A stretch of DNA of 64,000 nt, taken from Paenibacillus mangrovi. Its GTDB lineage: Bacteria > Bacillota > Bacilli > Paenibacillales > Paenibacillaceae. The stretch is taken from the NCBI RefSeq assembly GCF_022898935.1, contig NZ_JALIRP010000001.1, positions 868,001 through 932,000 on the forward strand, given 5' to 3'. How positions within the stretch are numbered: position 1 is the stretch's first letter; each line of letters starts with the position of its first letter. The notes beneath the pieces were generated by a model. The model was not told where the DNA came from. It searched no databases and saw only the letters and a list, made by a program, of their open reading frames with translations. Made by a program: the position numbers and the translations under genes. Below are positions 62,035-64,000 of the stretch, one piece after another.

Positions 62035-62958
62035 ATGAAAAAAGTTGCCTCGATTCCTACTGCAATTCCTTTAATCATCGGCATCATTGCCGTTTCGTTT
62101 TCATCGATTTTTGTAAAATGGTCCTCGGCTCCTGCATCGATTCAAGGGATGTACCGGCTATTCTTCACGGCCCTACTGATGCTCCCGTTTATCCGGCCGC
62201 ATCTCGCGGAGCTGAAGTCGCTGTCTCTGAAAAAAACATTCATGCTGTTCGCCTCGGGTTTTTTTCTGGCGCTGCATTTTTTGTTGTGGATGGGATCCCT
62301 CAAGCTGACGACGGTCTCAAGCTCGACGATTATCCTGGCACTGGAGCCTGTGTTTATCGTGATCGGCGCATTTTTTATCTATAAAGAACGCACGTCAGCC
62401 TTTGCGATGTTCGGTATGGGAGTCGCGATTATCGGAGCGGTTCTGATCGGATGGGGGGATATCGGCGTCTCGCGGACCAATTTGATCGGAGATTTGCTAT
62501 CCGTATTCGGTACATTGGCGGTATCCGTCCATATGCTCATCGGTCAGAAAATGGTGAAGCAAGTATCGTCGTATGTATACAGCTTTGTTGTATTTCTATC
62601 GGCTACCATTGTATTCGCGCTGTATAACCTGATCGACGGCGTATCATTTACGGGGTATTCAGGAAAGGACTGGGGGATATTTCTGCTGCTCGCGGTCGTC
62701 CCGACGGTTTTTGGACATCTGTTGTTTAATTGGCTGCTGCAGTACGTTTCGGCAACGACCATTTCCATGAGCATTTTAGGAGAACCCGTTGGGGCCAGCC
62801 TGCTGGCATTTGTACTTCTGGGCGAGCAAATGACTTGGTTTCAGATCATCGGCGGCCTGCTGGCCATTTCCGGACTCATTTTGTTTCTGAATGCGGATCG
62901 CATGAAATGGACATCGAAAAGAAAACGGGATGTGGAACCATTAAAATCTGTAAGCTGA
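62035..62958 (+). CDS. EamA/DMT-family transporter
   Basis: 307 residues from ATG 62035 with AAAGGAAG upstream; a longer frame to 62005 lacks a site. It contains ten predicted membrane helices in two EamA repeats (FSSIFVKWSSAPASIQGMYRLFFTALLMLPFI...STIILALEPVFIVIGAFFIYKERTSAFAMFGMGVAIIGAVLIGWGD and the second repeat ending TTISMSILGEPVGASLLAFVLLGEQMTWFQIIGGLLAISGLILFLNADR). Members export or exchange metabolites such as amino acids and purines. The substrate is unknown. It has its own promoter region and terminator. Confidence 0.9.
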   Translation: MKKVASIPTAIPLIIGIIAVSFSSIFVKWSSAPASIQGMYRLFFTALLMLPFIRPHLAELKSLSLKKTFMLFASGFFLALHFLLWMGSLKLTTVSSSTIILALEPVFIVIGAFFIYKERTSAFAMFGMGVAIIGAVLIGWGDIGVSRTNLIGDLLSVFGTLAVSVHMLIGQKMVKQVSSYVYSFVVFLSATIVFALYNLIDGVSFTGYSGKDWGIFLLLAVVPTVFGHLLFNWLLQYVSATTISMSILGEPVGASLLAFVLLGEQMTWFQIIGGLLAISGLILFLNADRMKWTSKRKRDVEPLKSVS

Positions 62959-62971
62959 TTGAGGCCAAAAA

Positions 62972-63033
62972 GCCTTACACAAACATTTCATCCCTCTCAA
63001 TATGGGATCGAAACACGTGTAAGGCGTTTTTTT
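62972..63033 (+). terminator. terminator after the EamA transporter
   Basis: GCCTTACAC (62972-62980) pairs with GTGTAAGGC (63017-63025) across a 36-nt loop, followed by G and seven T. Confidence 0.75.
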
Positions 63034-63071
63034 GCGCTTCAGTAGACTGATGCCGTTGAACCCCCGATAAA

Positions 63072-63473
63072 TCATAATACTTCAATAAAGATGGATTCCC
63101 ACGGGCCGCGTTTATTTCTATTTGCAATGACAAGATCGTTGCCACCTTGATCGAAGCATACATATTGTCCATTGCTGGCCTGAAGGGAAATGAGATTATT
63201 CGCAAAATTGTCAAGCTTAAACAGTTCCCAGGGGCCGACCTGATTCTGGTTAGCCACTACCAGATCCCCGCCACCGTATTTCGCAGTCAGGACATGCTGA
63301 TTATCAAATGTTCTTAAGTATACAATATTGTTCCAGAGGTCAGCAAAATGCAGCCAGAACGTTTCCCAGGGACCTACACTCCTTCGATTGGCCACAATCT
63401 CCCGTCCGCCGCCTCCTTCCGCACACATGTAATACTGACCATCCACCGAACGCAATGCAACTTTAATAGCCAT
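63072..63473 (-). CDS. fascin-like beta-trefoil protein
   Basis: 133 residues from ATG 63473; GGGAGGG is just upstream, and the longer frame to 63569 overlaps the next gene and lacks a site. It has three similar blocks of about 40 residues, each ending in a (L/V)(V/I)AN(R/Q)xxxxGPWE/F motif: REIVANRRSVGPWETF, GDLVVANQNQVGPWELF and NDLVIANRNKRGPWESIF. The preceding strands begin (V/N)xxALRSxDGQYYMCAEGGG and VYLRTFDNQHVLTAKYGGG. This is the beta-trefoil fascin-like fold, seen in bacterial surface or secreted proteins that bind carbohydrate or actin-like filaments. No signal peptide is visible. The function is unknown. Confidence 0.8.
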   Translation of the reverse strand: MAIKVALRSVDGQYYMCAEGGGGREIVANRRSVGPWETFWLHFADLWNNIVYLRTFDNQHVLTAKYGGGDLVVANQNQVGPWELFKLDNFANNLISLQASNGQYVCFDQGGNDLVIANRNKRGPWESIFIEVL

Positions 63474-63502
63474 ACATACCCTCCCAGAAGTTATTTCTTG
63501 GC

Positions 63503-64000
63503 CTACAATTTTGAAATATAGAATAACTGATTTAACCCGACATCTGCCGCTCTGGGCAGAAGTGAGCACTGCCCCTCCAGGTCTACCGTTACAAATTTAT
63601 CGTTAGCCATGGATTTAAAGGCAGACCGGCCTTCACCAAAGTCCAAGTGCAGAAAAGTCTCCCAGGGACCGATGTGATCACGATTTGCGATCAGCTCGCC
63701 CTCACCCCCGAGTTCTGCAGTGACATATTTCTGATTGGCTAGAGACTGAAGGGCAATTTTGTCGCCATCCAGATAAATCAACCTGAAATTCTCCCAGGGA
63801 CCAATAGAATACCGGTTCGCACACAACGGAAGAACCCCTTGATTTTCTGCGGCGACCCATAACTGGTTGACAAGCGCCTGCAGGGCGACGACATCATCTG
63901 AAAACAGGCTGTGACTCGATCCCTTGAAAGGATCCGGCAATCTGAAGGCAAGTCCCGGGTTTGACCTCACCTCGTTCCTGATTGACTCAACCGTTTCTCC
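63503..64000 (-). CDS. fascin-like beta-trefoil protein, 5'-truncated by the window edge
   Basis: At least 165 residues, with the frame open to the right edge (upstream of a GTG at 63970 the codons GETVESIRNE continue without stop), so the true start and any N-terminal domain are outside. Two GPWE blocks are clear (LCANRYSIGPWENFRLIYLDGDKIALQSLANQKYVTAEL and LIANRDHIGPWETFLHLDFG) and a third is degenerate (SLLPRAADVGLNQLFYISKL). It is arranged in tandem with the neighbouring 133-residue protein, 29 bp apart on the same strand, so a gene duplication and joint expression are likely. The relation to the upstream part of the protein cannot be judged. Confidence 0.8.
   Translation of the reverse strand, partial: GETVESIRNEVRSNPGLAFRLPDPFKGSSHSLFSDDVVALQALVNQLWVAAENQGVLPLCANRYSIGPWENFRLIYLDGDKIALQSLANQKYVTAELGGEGELIANRDHIGPWETFLHLDFGEGRSAFKSMANDKFVTVDLEGQCSLLPRAADVGLNQLFYISKL

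Noticed and set aside
1..64000. CRISPR arrays, insertion sequences, tRNA and rRNA genes
   Set aside because: No regularly spaced repeats, transposase ORFs, cloverleaf structures or rRNA-like segments were seen on reading the window.

Overview
The window reads as chromosome of a Bacillota member, most likely Paenibacillus. The reasons are exported proteins with S-layer-homology (SLH) repeats, a DUF4855/discoidin exoprotein, a T-box-controlled proS, strong AGGAGG-type ribosome-binding sites, frequent TTG/GTG starts, a YfiT-type bacillithiol transferase and a mid-range G+C. The species call is inference; no rRNA or tRNA gene was seen.

Layout. 1-5.9 kb: truncated GNAT, small membrane protein, split ThrE-type exporter, glycerate kinase, pepT (minus), and a TipA-type MerR regulator with its own 19-bp-spacer promoter. 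6.2-12.3 kb: one 2035-residue surface protein (two lamin-tail-like domains, calcineurin-like phosphoesterase, three SLH repeats). 12.6-22 kb: housekeeping and sugar-phosphate genes (DinB, GNAT, glutamate racemase, MBL hydrolase, bdhA divergent from a LacI regulator with palindromic operators, histidine phosphatase, two PfkB kinases, HAD phosphatase). 22-25 kb: three-gene ABC importer of the TrpXYZ type. 25-33 kb: methyltransferase, PadR with a promoter palindrome, YhgE/Pip protein, YfiT, LacY-type MFS, polysaccharide deacetylase, NarL-type two-component pair.

33-44.7 kb is a deoxysugar salvage locus. A LacI regulator diverges from fucI-fucK-fucA, followed by an RbsABC-type sugar importer and mtnK-mtnA. 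Together these could handle L-fucose and also 5-deoxyribose or 5-methylthioribose, both ending at a FucA-type aldolase (compare the published DHAP shunt). The importer is preceded by a shrunken copy of a T-box leader that matches the proS leader at both ends but has lost Stem I and the specifier.

44.76-48.2 kb is a visibly A+T-rich island bounded by 33-bp imperfect direct repeats, each a terminator. It carries a Cfr-type 23S rRNA A2503 methyltransferase and an Lsa-type ABC-F ribosome-protection protein. Each has its own leader: a 53-codon upstream ORF with terminator/antiterminator elements for the methylase, and a 17-codon upstream ORF overlapping a hairpin that buries the Shine-Dalgarno for the ABC-F gene. 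This island and its two leaders are the most notable system here.

48.3-56.8 kb: LytTR/GHKL two-component system with a three-gene ABC exporter, T-box-proS, and two GNATs. 56.9-64 kb: SLH-GH18 protein, DUF4855/discoidin protein with a cre-like site, EamA transporter, and two tandem fascin-like beta-trefoil proteins, one cut by the window edge. No CRISPR array, transposase, tRNA or rRNA was found.
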